A DNA stretch of 64,000 nucleotides, taken from the NCBI RefSeq assembly GCF_900111175.1, contig NZ_FOGI01000001.1, positions 792,194 to 856,193 of the forward strand, in the 5' to 3' direction. The DNA comes from Actinokineospora terrae (GTDB lineage Bacteria > Actinomycetota > Actinomycetes > Mycobacteriales > Pseudonocardiaceae). Both the position numbers and the translations under genes were made by a program. Below the pieces are notes generated by a model, which had not been told where the DNA came from, made no database searches, and saw only the letters and a list, made by a program, of their open reading frames with translations. This document shows, one piece after another, positions 38,867 to 48,622 of the stretch (positions are counted from its first letter, which is position 1; every line of letters starts with the position of its first letter).

Positions 38867-39326
38867 GCGGCCAGTCTCCCGCTCTTTCTGGAATTAATCA
38901 AGTTAACACTGTCTGTCATCGTGCCGACACACCCCCACCGCCGTCTCGGAGGGTGACCGGCTGTCGGTGGTCGAGCCGCTGCTCGCCAGTCGGTGGTCGA
39001 TGTCGCGCCGGGCGACCCCGGGCCGCTGGGCGCGTTGTGGACGAACCGGACCTTTCTGGTTCTTTTTGTGCTTTTCTGACATTTCCCGGCTATTTCGGAC
39101 ATTGCGGGCTACTTGTTCCCGGGTAACCCGATGCGACTCCTTCTTGGTGGGTAAACACTTTATGACCCACCGGGCGTGCGGCCGTGTGGTCCATTTCGAA
39201 CCCTTGCCGCGAAGTGCCGGTTCGTAGCCCGAATGGTCTCTAGCGCGGTGCGCGAGAATCCGACACGCTCACATCGTTTTGGCTACCGCGGTCGGTCGGG
39301 GAACCGCATGAGCTCTGGGGAAATAC
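38867..39326. other. 460-nt divergent region upstream of the RHS gene
   Basis: Holds the furA operator at the left and a T-rich stretch at 39055-39115. TTTCTGACATT (39073-39083) and TTTCGGACATT (39093-39103) are direct repeats 20 nt apart, two helical turns, and CGGGTAACCCG (39120-39130) is a palindrome. These are candidate regulator sites for the RHS gene. No gene supported here. Confidence 0.5.
38884..38901 (-). promoter_or_regulatory. furA promoter/operator
   Basis: On the minus strand the sequence TTGATTAATTCCAGAAAG (38901 to 38884) is an AT-rich island in GC-rich DNA. It closely resembles the known mycobacterial furA operator-promoter (CTTGACTNATTCCAGAAAAG), with TTGATT as -35. It ends 18 nt before the GTG, so the message has a short leader. 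Confidence 0.75.
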
Positions 39327-42300
39327 GTGAAACGTCGCTATAGCGGCGTGCGCGAACGCGCACGCCTGATGAAGGCTGCCCGGGGAACCGGGCTCGCCCT
39401 GTCCATCGTGCTCGCGATATCGGGAGTGGCCGCTGTCGCCCCCGCTGCCGCGACGCCCAAGGCCGGTCCGTCTTCCGCTGTTGACGTGCGGACGCTCCCG
39501 CTCGCCGACGCACCCGCGGCCGAGGCCAAGCGCGCGCCGCAACCGAGGGCGGACGCGGACTTCGCGCCGCTGGCGCGTGCCGCCGACCCGGGATCGCGCT
39601 TCGACGCGGCGCGGTCGCGGGTGGTCTCGCGGTCGCAGTTCAGCGAGGAGTACGTCAACCCGGACGGCTCGCGGACGACGAAGCAGTCCGCGGAACCGTT
39701 GAACGTCAAGGACGAGTCGGGCAACTGGCAGGCGGTCGACGCCACCCTGGAGGTGGACAAGGCGGGGCGGGCGAAGGCCAAGCGCCATCCCCTCAACGCC
39801 TCCCTGGGTGCCTCGGCGGACGACCCGTCGCTGGTGTCGATCGAGGTCGACGGCGCCAAGGTGTCCCTCGCCATGGAGGGCGCCGCCAAGGGGCGCAAGG
39901 CGAGGGTGGCTGGCAAGAACGCCGACTACGCCGACGTCTCGCCGGACACCGACCTGAAGTACGAGGTCACGGCGAGCTCGGTGAAGGAAACGATCGTCCT
40001 GCGCAAACCGACCCGTTCGTCGTGGCGGTTCTCGTTGGACACCGGCTCGTTGACCCCGCGCCTGGTCGGCGACGGCGTGCAGCTGGTGGACGCGGGCGGC
40101 AAGGTCAAGGCAGTGCTGCCGCCGGTGGAGACCTGGGACTCCGCTGGTGACGGCAACGAGAAGCCCCCGGCGCGGACCGGCGGCACCTACAAGCTCGAGC
40201 AGGTCAAGGGCAAGTGGGTGCTGACCGTCTCGGTGGACGAGGCGTGGCTGAAGGACCCCAAGCGGGTCTACCCGGTCAGCGTCGACCCGACGTTCACCTT
40301 CGGCGGGGACAACGCCTGGGCGTACAAGTCCGACGGATACAGCTGCCAGAACTGCGGTGTGCGGATCGGCAACAGCCTGGCGGGTCCGGTGGGCAACCCG
40401 AACACCTTCTGGCACTCGGTGGTCCACTACAACTACTCCTCGTTGTCCGGCCAGAACGTCGTCGGTGCGCGGGTGGACGTGTCGCGGACCAGCGGTGGTG
40501 GCTACAACAAGGCGTGGGGTGCGACGCTGCACGACGCCTCGGCGCTGAACTACAACGGCGTCGGCCCGCTGCTGGCGTCGTCCATCGTCGGTGACGTGGG
40601 CAGCTTCCAGAGTCCCGCGCTCACCAACCTGGTCCGCAACGCGGTCAACACGAACAACTGGAACTACTGGTTCATGCTGGTCGGCACCGACTCCGGTGTC
40701 TACACCTACAAGAACCTCAACGTGGTCCTGTACGTCGACACCGGCAATGCCCCGCCCGCACCGGTCCTGTCGGCGCCGGTGGACAACAGCGTGCTGACCT
40801 CGTTGACCCCGACGTTGGCGGTCAACCCGGTCACCGACGCCGACGGTGACGCCGTGAAGTACTGCTTCACCGTGGCCACCGGTAGCGACGGCAAGTCCGG
40901 CCAGGTCGTGGACTCCGGTTGTGTCACCACGCCCACCTGGACCATTCCGGAGGGCGTGCTGACCGATGGTGCCGCCTACACCTGGAAGGCCACCACGGCG
41001 TCCGGCTACAGCCTCACCCCGTCGACCTGGGTCGGTCACTTCAAGGTCGACCAGCGCATCGGTAGCCACGGTCCGTCTCCTGTGGACACCTCCGGCCCGG
41101 TCACGGTGAACCTGGCCAACGGCAACGTCTCCACCGGTAGTTCGTCGCCGACGTTCGCGACGGTGGGCGGTACCGCTGGTCTCAACTTCACCTACAACTC
41201 CCAGCAGCCCGTGGCGACGGGCGTGAAGGCGTCGTACTTCGACGACGTCTCGCACGCGGGTCTGCTCAACGACGGCCAGATCCCGGTGCTGGTCCGCAAC
41301 GAGCCGCAGATCAACGCCGACTGGGGTACCGCCTCGCCGTTCTCCCCCGCGCTGGGCGGGGACTGGTGGGTCGTCCGCTGGGAGGGGTGGTTCATCCCAC
41401 CGGTGACCGGCACCTACCAGTTCGCGGGCATCCACGACGACGGCCCGACCATCACGGTCAACAACACCAAGGTCTACGACGTGGCGACCGCGGTCACCGC
41501 GCTGAACTGGGGCGCGGCCACCGGTGTCGCGCTCACGCAGGGTGTGGCGGTGCCGATCAAGGTCGAACTGCAGGAGATGACCGGCAACGCGAAGATGCAG
41601 CTCTACACCCGCACCACCGCGGGCGGTAGCGTCCCGGAGCAGATCGTGCCGTCGGCGTGGCTGGCCTCGACCGACGCGCCCGCCCTGCCCAAGGGGTGGA
41701 CCCTCTCGGCCGACCTGGACGGCACGGGGAGCACCTACACCGAGGCGAAGGTCGTCGACGAGACCATCGTGCTGACCGATGCCACCGGTGCGAAGCACAC
41801 CTGGACGAAGAAGTCGACCGGTGGTTTCGCGCCGCCGGCTGACGAGGACGGCACGCTCGGTCTGGACGCCACCGGCCAGGTGACGGTCACCCAGGGCTCG
41901 GACGTGTTCGTGTTCCGCGCCGACGGCAAGCTGGACACCCAGTCCAACCTCGCGGACTCCCGCAAGCCCGCCGCGTTGCAGAACCTGTACAACGGCACGC
42001 CGTCGCGGTTGGTGCAGATCAAGGACCCGGTCTCGAACCGGCTGCACCAGCTGTACTACAACCGCCCGGGTGAGGACTGCTACGGCGGCGCCTCGGTTCC
42101 CTCCGGCGCGGACTCGCTGCCGCCCGCCCAGATGCTGTGCCGGATCGTCTACTGGGACGGCAGCACGTCGCGCTTGTGGTACAAGTCCGGTCAGCTGTTC
42201 CGGATCGAGGACCCGGGCAGCAAGTTGACCGACTACACCTACACCAATGGTGTCCTCACCGGCGTTCGGGACTCCCTGGCCGCCGACTGGGTGGCGGTGA

Positions 42301-45300
42301 ACCCGGGCGTCCGTGACACCGCGGCGACCTACACCGCGATCGGCTACGACAACACCGCCGCGGTCAAGCCGGTGGCCACCTCGGTCACCAGCCCGGCGCC
42401 GACCTCGGGTGCGGCACGGCCGCAGCACTCCTTCCGCTACGACCGCCCCAACCGCATCGCCTACACCGACATCGCAGGCATCACGCCCGCGATCGGGTTC
42501 TTCAACAAGGTGATCTACGACGACGCCGACCGGCTTCTGTCCACAACGGACGCCACCGGCAAGGTCTCGTCGCAGACGTGGAGCGTCAAGGACCAGAAAC
42601 TGACCTCCACCGACCCCGCGGGCCGGGTGTCGACCACGGTGTACGACGCACAGGACCGTCCGGTCGACTCGTACGGGCCCGCACCCGCGTCGTGCTTCAC
42701 CGGTCAGGTCCCGACGGTGGCGTGCGCGAGCACGGTGCCCAAGTCCCACACCGGGTACGACGAGAACATCAACGGCCTCGCCGTGTCCTGGTACGACAAC
42801 AACACCCTGACCGGCGCGCCGAAGGTCTACACGACCGGGTTCAACGACCCCACCGGCAAGCTGCAGCAGACCTGGTCCGGCGTCCCGACCACCGGCATCC
42901 CGGCGGACTACTTCTCGCTGCGGGCCACCGGTGACATCGTGTTCCCGGCCGCGGGTACCTACAACCTCCGGCTGCTCGCCGACGACGGCATCCGCGTCTG
43001 GGTGGACGACCAGCTGATCATCGACAGCTGGATCGGCACCTACCCGCTGTGGCGCAACGCCAACGTGGTCAGTGGCGCCGCTGGTGAGACGAAGAAGATC
43101 CGCATCGACTACTTCGAGGTCAACCTCGGCGCCCAGCTCGAACTGCACTGGACCACCCCGGCCGCGGTGCAGGAGGTCGTGCCGGGTTCGGCGCTGCGTC
43201 CCAGGTACGGGCTGTCGACGTCGACGACCACGTCGGAGTCGGCGGGTGTGCCGGACTCGGTCAACACCAACCGGTACGACCAGGGCGGCCTCGACGCGGT
43301 CTACGCCCAGCTCACCAGCACGACGACCGGTGGTCTGAGCAACTCGACGGGGTACGAGACCCCCGGCGTCGGGTACCTGCGGGCGACGAGTGGTACCAAG
43401 CCCACCGGCGCGGTGTCGACCACGGAGTACTACGGGGACACCGAGACCCGCGACGATCCCTGTGTGGCAGGCGACGTCCAGGTGAACCAGGGTGGTTTGT
43501 CGAAGAAGGCGACGTCGGCGACGCCCGCCTCGGGTCCGGCGCGGGTCGACGAGCAGATCTACGACGCGTCGGGGCGGGTGGTGGCCAAGTCGATCTCCGG
43601 GGACTGGACCTGCACCGGCTACGACGCCCGTGACCGTCAGGTGTCGGTGGCCATCCCGGCCAACGGCTCGGCCGGTGCGCGCACCATCACGACCAACTAC
43701 GCCGTCGGCGGTGACCCGCTGACCTCGTCGGTGAGCGACTACAACGGCACGATCACCACCCAGGTCGACCTGCTGGGGCGTACGGTCGCCTACACCGACG
43801 CCAACGGTGTGCGCACGGAGACCAGCTACAACCAGGTCGGTCGAGTGACGTTGGAGAAGGTCATCCCGCCGAACGTGGCCGACGCCGCGCAGGAGATCAC
43901 CAACACCTACGACGACGCCGGTCGCGTGCTCACCACGTCGTTGGGTGCCACGGTGCTGGCCACCACGACCTACGACGCCGCGGGCGAGCCCGCGTCGGTG
44001 TCCTACTCCAACGGCAGTTCGCTGAACTCCGTCACCAAGGACACCAGTGGTAGGCCGACCGGGTTGAACTGGAAGACCAGCAACAACGTCACGATCTCCT
44101 CGGCGGTCACCCGCACCCGTGCGGGCACGATCGTCGACGAGTCGCTGGCCGGTGTCGACGCCAGGCCCAGCCTGCCGAACTTCACCTACGACGCGGCCGG
44201 TCGGCTGACCGACGCGTGGGTCACCGACCACCACTACGTCTACGACTTCACCTCCAACGCCCCGTCGACGTGTCCGACCGGCAAGCAGACCAACGCCGGG
44301 TTGAACACCAACCGGGTCTACCTCTACGACGAGACGAGCAGCGGCACCGCCGACACCGGCTACTGCTACGACGCCGCCGACCGGATCCTCGCCACCACCG
44401 GTACCAGCCCGATCACCGGTGTCACCTACAACACCCACGGTTCCACCACCCAGTACACCCAGGGCAGCGCGACCACGGTGTTCGGTTGGGACACCACCGA
44501 CCGCAACATCCTCATCACCACCACCGGTACCGACCCGGCGTCGGTGTCCTACACCAGGGACGCGGCCGACCGGATCATCCGCCGCCAGGCCACGCAGGGC
44601 GACACGACCGCCGACATCCGCTTCGGTTTCACCGGCACCGGCGACACCGCGGACTACGCGCTCAACGCCACCGACAAGAAGATCATCACCCGCAGCATCA
44701 GCCTGCCCGGTGGCGTGCTCTACACCTGGAAGCCGGTGGCCGCCGACCAGACCTGGGACCACCCCACGGTCCGCGGTGACCTGACCCTCACCACGACGTC
44801 GACCGGCATCCAGTCCGGCTCGCTGCGGACCTACGGCCCCTACGGCGAGACCGGCACCACCAGCAACGACGGAGTTCCGGACAACCAGCCCGGCCACTTC
44901 GACAACGGCTGGCTCGGGCAGCACCAGCGCCCGTACGAGCACGCGGGGGCCTTGTCCATCGTCCAGATGGGCGCCCGCCCCTACAGCCCCGCCCTCGGCC
45001 GTTTCCTCTCGGTCGACCCGGTCGACGGCGGCAGCGCCAACGACTACGACTACACCTCAGCCGACCCCATCAACAGCACCGACCTCGACGGCAACGCCCG
45101 GGTCTGCGCACGGTGGCACAGGGCGCGGTGTGTCGCCTACAAGACCGTGTTCAAGCAGAAGTACCAACCGTTGAAGATCTCTGTGTACAAGAACGCGTTC
45201 ATCAAGACAGTCGTGGTGTCCCGCGGCGGTGTGGTGATCTCGCGGCGGATCTACACCGCGAGCTCCATCGGCTGGATGCCCAGCTACATCCAGGAGGGCA

Positions 45301-45485
45301 ACTTCGTCTGGGCCCGGAAGCGGAAGACCTGGCGGGAGATGATGAACTGCGGCGGTTCGATCGTCGTGTTCGGCTTCTCCTTCGCCGGTTCGGTCGTGGT
45401 CACAGTCGGTAGTGGCGGTTTGGCCTCCGTCCCCGCATGGGGAGTAACAGCGGGCTCCGGCATGCTGGTAGCAGGAAACTGCTAG
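39327..45485 (+). CDS. secreted RHS/YD-repeat polymorphic toxin with two PA14 domains
   Basis: The 2052-residue protein starts at GTG 39327 (GGGGA 5 nt upstream) and opens with a Sec-type signal peptide ([19 protein letters not shown]). Residues 60-600 form an N-terminal region of the secreted RHS type ([20 protein letters not shown]). Two PA14 carbohydrate-binding-like domains lie near 630-775 and 1147-1295 ([28 protein letters not shown]). YD repeats fill most of the remainder, and the conserved core end is at about 1890-1924 ([27 protein letters not shown]). The last 128 residues are unrelated: basic, then Gly/Val-rich and hydrophobic ([20 protein letters not shown]), with lower GC and different codon use. 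In polymorphic toxins this is the variable toxin tip; a membrane-active toxin is inferred. Confidence 0.92.
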   Translation: MKRRYSGVRERARLMKAARGTGLALSIVLAISGVAAVAPAAATPKAGPSSAVDVRTLPLADAPAAEAKRAPQPRADADFAPLARAADPGSRFDAARSRVVSRSQFSEEYVNPDGSRTTKQSAEPLNVKDESGNWQAVDATLEVDKAGRAKAKRHPLNASLGASADDPSLVSIEVDGAKVSLAMEGAAKGRKARVAGKNADYADVSPDTDLKYEVTASSVKETIVLRKPTRSSWRFSLDTGSLTPRLVGDGVQLVDAGGKVKAVLPPVETWDSAGDGNEKPPARTGGTYKLEQVKGKWVLTVSVDEAWLKDPKRVYPVSVDPTFTFGGDNAWAYKSDGYSCQNCGVRIGNSLAGPVGNPNTFWHSVVHYNYSSLSGQNVVGARVDVSRTSGGGYNKAWGATLHDASALNYNGVGPLLASSIVGDVGSFQSPALTNLVRNAVNTNNWNYWFMLVGTDSGVYTYKNLNVVLYVDTGNAPPAPVLSAPVDNSVLTSLTPTLAVNPVTDADGDAVKYCFTVATGSDGKSGQVVDSGCVTTPTWTIPEGVLTDGAAYTWKATTASGYSLTPSTWVGHFKVDQRIGSHGPSPVDTSGPVTVNLANGNVSTGSSSPTFATVGGTAGLNFTYNSQQPVATGVKASYFDDVSHAGLLNDGQIPVLVRNEPQINADWGTASPFSPALGGDWWVVRWEGWFIPPVTGTYQFAGIHDDGPTITVNNTKVYDVATAVTALNWGAATGVALTQGVAVPIKVELQEMTGNAKMQLYTRTTAGGSVPEQIVPSAWLASTDAPALPKGWTLSADLDGTGSTYTEAKVVDETIVLTDATGAKHTWTKKSTGGFAPPADEDGTLGLDATGQVTVTQGSDVFVFRADGKLDTQSNLADSRKPAALQNLYNGTPSRLVQIKDPVSNRLHQLYYNRPGEDCYGGASVPSGADSLPPAQMLCRIVYWDGSTSRLWYKSGQLFRIEDPGSKLTDYTYTNGVLTGVRDSLAADWVAVNPGVRDTAATYTAIGYDNTAAVKPVATSVTSPAPTSGAARPQHSFRYDRPNRIAYTDIAGITPAIGFFNKVIYDDADRLLSTTDATGKVSSQTWSVKDQKLTSTDPAGRVSTTVYDAQDRPVDSYGPAPASCFTGQVPTVACASTVPKSHTGYDENINGLAVSWYDNNTLTGAPKVYTTGFNDPTGKLQQTWSGVPTTGIPADYFSLRATGDIVFPAAGTYNLRLLADDGIRVWVDDQLIIDSWIGTYPLWRNANVVSGAAGETKKIRIDYFEVNLGAQLELHWTTPAAVQEVVPGSALRPRYGLSTSTTTSESAGVPDSVNTNRYDQGGLDAVYAQLTSTTTGGLSNSTGYETPGVGYLRATSGTKPTGAVSTTEYYGDTETRDDPCVAGDVQVNQGGLSKKATSATPASGPARVDEQIYDASGRVVAKSISGDWTCTGYDARDRQVSVAIPANGSAGARTITTNYAVGGDPLTSSVSDYNGTITTQVDLLGRTVAYTDANGVRTETSYNQVGRVTLEKVIPPNVADAAQEITNTYDDAGRVLTTSLGATVLATTTYDAAGEPASVSYSNGSSLNSVTKDTSGRPTGLNWKTSNNVTISSAVTRTRAGTIVDESLAGVDARPSLPNFTYDAAGRLTDAWVTDHHYVYDFTSNAPSTCPTGKQTNAGLNTNRVYLYDETSSGTADTGYCYDAADRILATTGTSPITGVTYNTHGSTTQYTQGSATTVFGWDTTDRNILITTTGTDPASVSYTRDAADRIIRRQATQGDTTADIRFGFTGTGDTADYALNATDKKIITRSISLPGGVLYTWKPVAADQTWDHPTVRGDLTLTTTSTGIQSGSLRTYGPYGETGTTSNDGVPDNQPGHFDNGWLGQHQRPYEHAGALSIVQMGARPYSPALGRFLSVDPVDGGSANDYDYTSADPINSTDLDGNARVCARWHRARCVAYKTVFKQKYQPLKISVYKNAFIKTVVVSRGGVVISRRIYTASSIGWMPSYIQEGNFVWARKRKTWREMMNCGGSIVVFGFSFAGSVVVTVGSGGLASVPAWGVTAGSGMLVAGNC

Positions 45486-45503
45486 CTCGTCATAGGTAGG
45501 CTT

Positions 45504-45540
45504 GATCTGTGGGACCGCGGTCACCGCGGTCCCACAGATC
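45504..45540 (+). terminator. hairpin between RHS gene and putative immunity gene
   Basis: A perfect 18-bp inverted repeat (GATCTGTGGGACCGCGGT at 45504-45521 with 45523-45540) around a single base, 18 nt after the RHS stop. It would terminate RHS transcription or limit readthrough into the small downstream gene. Confidence 0.82.
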
Positions 45541-45607
45541 GACTGCATGGGCTTTCGGGCCGAACATCGCACTGTCACACGCCGAGTGTCTGAACGTGAA
45601 GGCTTAG

Positions 45608-45778
45608 ATGGAAAAGAAGCACGATACGATCGTGATCGTATGCGGGCTGGGGATTCTCCTCGGCGCCGTACTCTTCGTGATCGCGGGCTCCTACGGTTAC
45701 GCGGCGATCGCTGTGGTCTTCGCCGCCGTGATCTTCGGGGGCACCTATCTGCGCGCCAGGAAGAGGCGGACAGACTGA
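45608..45778 (+). CDS. 56-residue two-helix membrane protein, putative immunity protein
   Basis: ATG 45608 is preceded by GAAGG 5 nt upstream and the frame runs 56 codons to TGA 45776-45778. The product has a short basic N-terminus (MEKKHD), two hydrophobic helices (TIVIVCGLGILLGAVLFVIA and YAAIAVVFAAVIFGGTYL) separated by GSYG, and a basic tail (RARKRRTD). Composition is visibly less GC-rich than neighbouring genes, like the toxin tail before it. Position directly behind an RHS toxin tip is the classic place for an immunity gene, and a membrane immunity protein would suit a membrane-targeting toxin. No homologue recognised; assignment is by context. Confidence 0.65.
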   Translation: MEKKHDTIVIVCGLGILLGAVLFVIAGSYGYAAIAVVFAAVIFGGTYLRARKRRTD

Positions 45779-45842
45779 GCTCTGAGACGTGAAGCGCCCG
45801 GCGGGAACATTCCCGCCGGGCGCTTCACGTCTCAGAGCTCAG
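45775..45842. terminator. very long perfect inverted repeat, bidirectional terminator
   Basis: Arms of 33 bp (45775-45807 and 45810-45842) are perfectly complementary around a CA dinucleotide; the core is GCGCCCGGCGGGAA and the outer part CTGAGCTCTGAGACGTGAA. It contains the stop codon of the small plus-strand gene and ends 4 nt before the stop of the convergent protease gene. Much longer than the 11-18 bp stems elsewhere in the window. Confidence 0.9.
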
Positions 45843-45846
45843 GACC

Positions 45847-47682
45847 TCACGTGGTGAGGGTCCAGGTGTCGATCTTGCCGGTGTCGTTGACGTAGGCGTC
45901 GGAGACTCGGAGTTTCCAGGTGCCGTTGCGGGGCTCGCTGGACAGGTTGACGGTGTAGGTCTTGATGATGTTGTCGGCGCCCCCGCCTGCTCGGTTGTGC
46001 AGGACGTAGGTGCTGCCGTCCGGGGCGACCAGGGTGACGACGAGGTCGCCGATGTAGGTGTGGGCGATGTTCACCGCGACGGAGGCCGTGGCGGAGGCGT
46101 TGCCGGTGCAGCCGGAGACGGTGACCGGGCTCTCGACCGTGGCGTTGTCCGGGATGGCGACGTCGGTGCCGTTGGTGACCGGGCCGCAGCCGCCGGTGGT
46201 GGAGACGGTGATGGTGAAGGTGGCCGAGCCGGACTTGTTCGCCGCGTCGGTCGCGGTCACGGTGACGTTCGCGGTGGCCGCGGCGGTCGGGGTGCCGGAG
46301 ATGCGGCCGGTCGAGGACGCGATGGACAGGCCCGCGGGCAGGCCGGTCGCGGTCCAGGTGTACGGCGAGGTGCCGCCGGTGGCCGAGTTGTCCAGGGTGA
46401 ACGCCTGGCCCACGGTGGCGGTCTTGTTGCCCGGGTTGGCGACCGTGACACCGGTCGGGGTGTCGGTGTTGAGGAAACCGGTGTACAGCAACACGTTCGG
46501 CGAACCGGTGTTGATGCCGGTCAGCTTGCCGGTGGAGCCGTTGTTGACCAGCGCGGTGCGCACCTGCGCCGGGGTGGCCGAGGTGTTCTTCGCCAGGTAC
46601 ACCGCTGCCGCGCCCGCGACGTGCGGGGACGCCATCGAGGTGCCGGACATGGTGGCGCTACCGGTGTTGCTGCTGTACGAGGCCGACACGATGTTGTCGC
46701 CCGGCGCCCAGATGTCCAGGCAGGTGCCGTAGTTGCTGTCGCTGCGCCGGGTGTCGGTCTTGGTGCTGTTGCCGACGGTGATCGCGTCCGAGAGCCGCTG
46801 CGGGCTGTAGTAGCACGCGTCGTCGTTGGAGTTGCCCGCCGCCTGCACCCACTGCACACCACTGTCCACAACGGCCTTGACGGCGTTGTCGATGGTCTGG
46901 TTGGTGCAGCGCGAACGGCAGCCGATGCTGTAGTTGACGACCGCGGGCTTCACCGCGTTCGTCTTGACCCAGTTCATCGCCGCGATCAGGTCGTCGTCGG
47001 TGGCGCTGCCCGAGCAGTCGAGCACGCGCAGCGCGACGATGGTCGCCTTCTTCGCCACGCCGTAGGACGTGCCCGCGGCGGTACCGGCGACGTGCGTGCC
47101 GTGGCCGTGGCAGTCCTGCGGGGTGCTGTCGCCGTCGACGAAGTCGTAGCCCTGGGCGATGCGGCCGGTGAAGTCGGTGTGGCTGGCGTTGATGCCCGAG
47201 TCCATCACGTACACCCGAGCGCCCTGACCGGGGTTGGTCGGGTAGGTGTACGCGCTGTTGAGCGGCAGGTCGCGCTGGTCGACGCGGTCATCGCCCCAGT
47301 TCGGCGGGTTGGTCTGCGTGTCGACCGCGGCGTACTTGGTCACCTGCTGCACGTAGGACACGTTCGGGTCCTTGGCGACCTTGGCCGCCTCGTCCGCCGA
47401 CATCGACGCGGCGTACCCGTTGAGCACGGCGTCGTAGGTGTGGCGGACCTGGCCGCCGTACTGGCGGGTCATCGACGCGGCCGACGCGCTGACCGCCTGC
47501 GCGCCCTGGCCCTGGTTCTTGAACACCACGATGTAGCGCCCGGCCACCGCGTCCGCAGAGCTCGCGTTCACGATCGACACCTGCTGGGCCTCGGACGCCG
47601 ACGCACCTGGGGACAGGAAGTACGCGGCGATCCCCGAAGCGGCGGCCGCGACGGCGACCACCTTCAGTGTTGTTTTCCTCAT
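45847..47682 (-). CDS. secreted subtilisin-like serine protease (S8) with Ig-like and P domains
   Basis: The 611-residue precursor has a signal peptide (VVAVAAAASGIAAYFLSPG), an I9 propeptide (GRYIVVFKNQGQGAQ to YVQQVTKY), and a proteinase K-type S8 catalytic domain. Its triad is Asp in VYVMDSGIN, His in DCHGHGTHVAGT and Ser in SGTSMASPHVAG. Then come a putative Ig-like domain (NPGNKTATVGQAFTLDNSAT) and a C-terminal P/proprotein-convertase domain (VAVNIAHTYIGDLVVTLVAP). Extracellular endoprotease, self-activated by propeptide cleavage. ATG 47682. Convergent with the toxin/immunity locus; probably unrelated to it in function. Confidence 0.95.
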   Translation of the reverse strand: MRKTTLKVVAVAAAASGIAAYFLSPGASASEAQQVSIVNASSADAVAGRYIVVFKNQGQGAQAVSASAASMTRQYGGQVRHTYDAVLNGYAASMSADEAAKVAKDPNVSYVQQVTKYAAVDTQTNPPNWGDDRVDQRDLPLNSAYTYPTNPGQGARVYVMDSGINASHTDFTGRIAQGYDFVDGDSTPQDCHGHGTHVAGTAAGTSYGVAKKATIVALRVLDCSGSATDDDLIAAMNWVKTNAVKPAVVNYSIGCRSRCTNQTIDNAVKAVVDSGVQWVQAAGNSNDDACYYSPQRLSDAITVGNSTKTDTRRSDSNYGTCLDIWAPGDNIVSASYSSNTGSATMSGTSMASPHVAGAAAVYLAKNTSATPAQVRTALVNNGSTGKLTGINTGSPNVLLYTGFLNTDTPTGVTVANPGNKTATVGQAFTLDNSATGGTSPYTWTATGLPAGLSIASSTGRISGTPTAAATANVTVTATDAANKSGSATFTITVSTTGGCGPVTNGTDVAIPDNATVESPVTVSGCTGNASATASVAVNIAHTYIGDLVVTLVAPDGSTYVLHNRAGGGADNIIKTYTVNLSSEPRNGTWKLRVSDAYVNDTGKIDTWTLTT

Positions 47683-48178
47683 GAGCAGCCGAATTCCTCA
47701 CTTCGCAGGGTGGTGGGGTCGGCAACGTGGGACGGCCGGACCCCGCGCAAACCCTACGAGCACATTCCCGCTGTGAACAAGAACCGGCTTTCCACAGTTA
47801 AAACAGTTGGTAAAGCCCCAGGTCGGCACGTGGTTCTGGGGTGGATACGGATACCTCTACCTAGCGTTTCGACAATCGGTACCCAGCGCTACGCAATGGT
47901 CCACGTGCCCTATCTCGGATGCTATTGCTGAGTTTCTCCCGGGCCTGGCGGATTCCCGACCTCGGTCGTCCGGCGGCGTCCCGATGGCGGTCTCGGCTGT
48001 GCAATACCCCGCCGGAATGGGAACAGGCGCATCGATGTCGCGCGGCGGACGGGGAACCGGGACGCCCCGGACGGTGTATCGGACGAGCGGGCGCTGGTGG
48101 ACGGGAGTCACCGCTTCGGCGGAATGACCGGGAGAGCGGGAGTGCGCCACGATGCTGTCTTCTCGGAGGGGGAGTCGA
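47683..48178. other. 496-nt divergent region, no gene seen
   Basis: Between the protease start (minus) and the small plus-strand gene at 48179. The segment 47760-47840 is comparatively AT-rich (CCACAGTTAAAACAGTTGG) and is the likely protease promoter. Frames across the rest lack ribosome sites and any family resemblance. Confidence 0.5.
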
Positions 48179-48622
48179 GTGGGACGCAACGCTGGGTTCG
48201 ACGAGTTCGTGCTGGTGACGGCCCGGGCGGTGGTGGCCGAGGTGGCGCCCGACGAGGCGGTGGTGGTGGACGTCGTCGGGCAGGAGTTCCTGCGCGACCC
48301 CGACCGGCTGCTCGCCCGCGACGGCTCGCGGCCGCCGGTGCTCGGGTCCGGGATCGGCACGGTCGTGACCATGCTGACGCCGGTCGCCCTCGCCGTGGGC
48401 GCCTCGGTGTACCAGCACCTGCTGGACAAGGCGGGCGAGTCGCTGGCCAAGGGGACCGTCCAGCTGGTCCGCAAGGTGTTCCGCCGCGACGAGGGCGCCG
48501 CCGACGAGGTCCGCCGGGTCGTGGTCGGGCGTGCGCTGGAACTGGGCCGCTCGCAGGACGAGGCCGACCGGATCGCCGACACCGTGATCGCCGAGCTCAC
48601 CCGTGACGACGACGCCGCCTGA
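48179..48622 (+). CDS. hypothetical protein coupled to membrane peptidase gene
   Basis: The 147-residue product starts at GTG 48179 with GGAGG 9 nt upstream (48165-48169). It is mixed alpha/beta at the front (VLVTARAVVAEVAPDEAVVV) with one hydrophobic helix (GIGTVVTMLTPVALAVGASV) and a charged, helical C-terminus (VRRVVVGRALELGRSQDEAD). No domain recognised. It overlaps the following gene by 20 nt, so the two are translationally coupled and probably act together, perhaps as a membrane-associated regulator or partner of the peptidase. ATG 48152 is an alternative start. Confidence 0.75.
   Translation: MGRNAGFDEFVLVTARAVVAEVAPDEAVVVDVVGQEFLRDPDRLLARDGSRPPVLGSGIGTVVTMLTPVALAVGASVYQHLLDKAGESLAKGTVQLVRKVFRRDEGAADEVRRVVVGRALELGRSQDEADRIADTVIAELTRDDDAA

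Noticed and set aside
39240..44942. A 1900-codon open frame antisense to the RHS gene
   Set aside because: Shadow of the high-GC codon bias of the sense gene; composition is Arg/Gly/Val-rich low-complexity, with no family motif, while the sense frame has signal peptide, PA14 and YD repeats.
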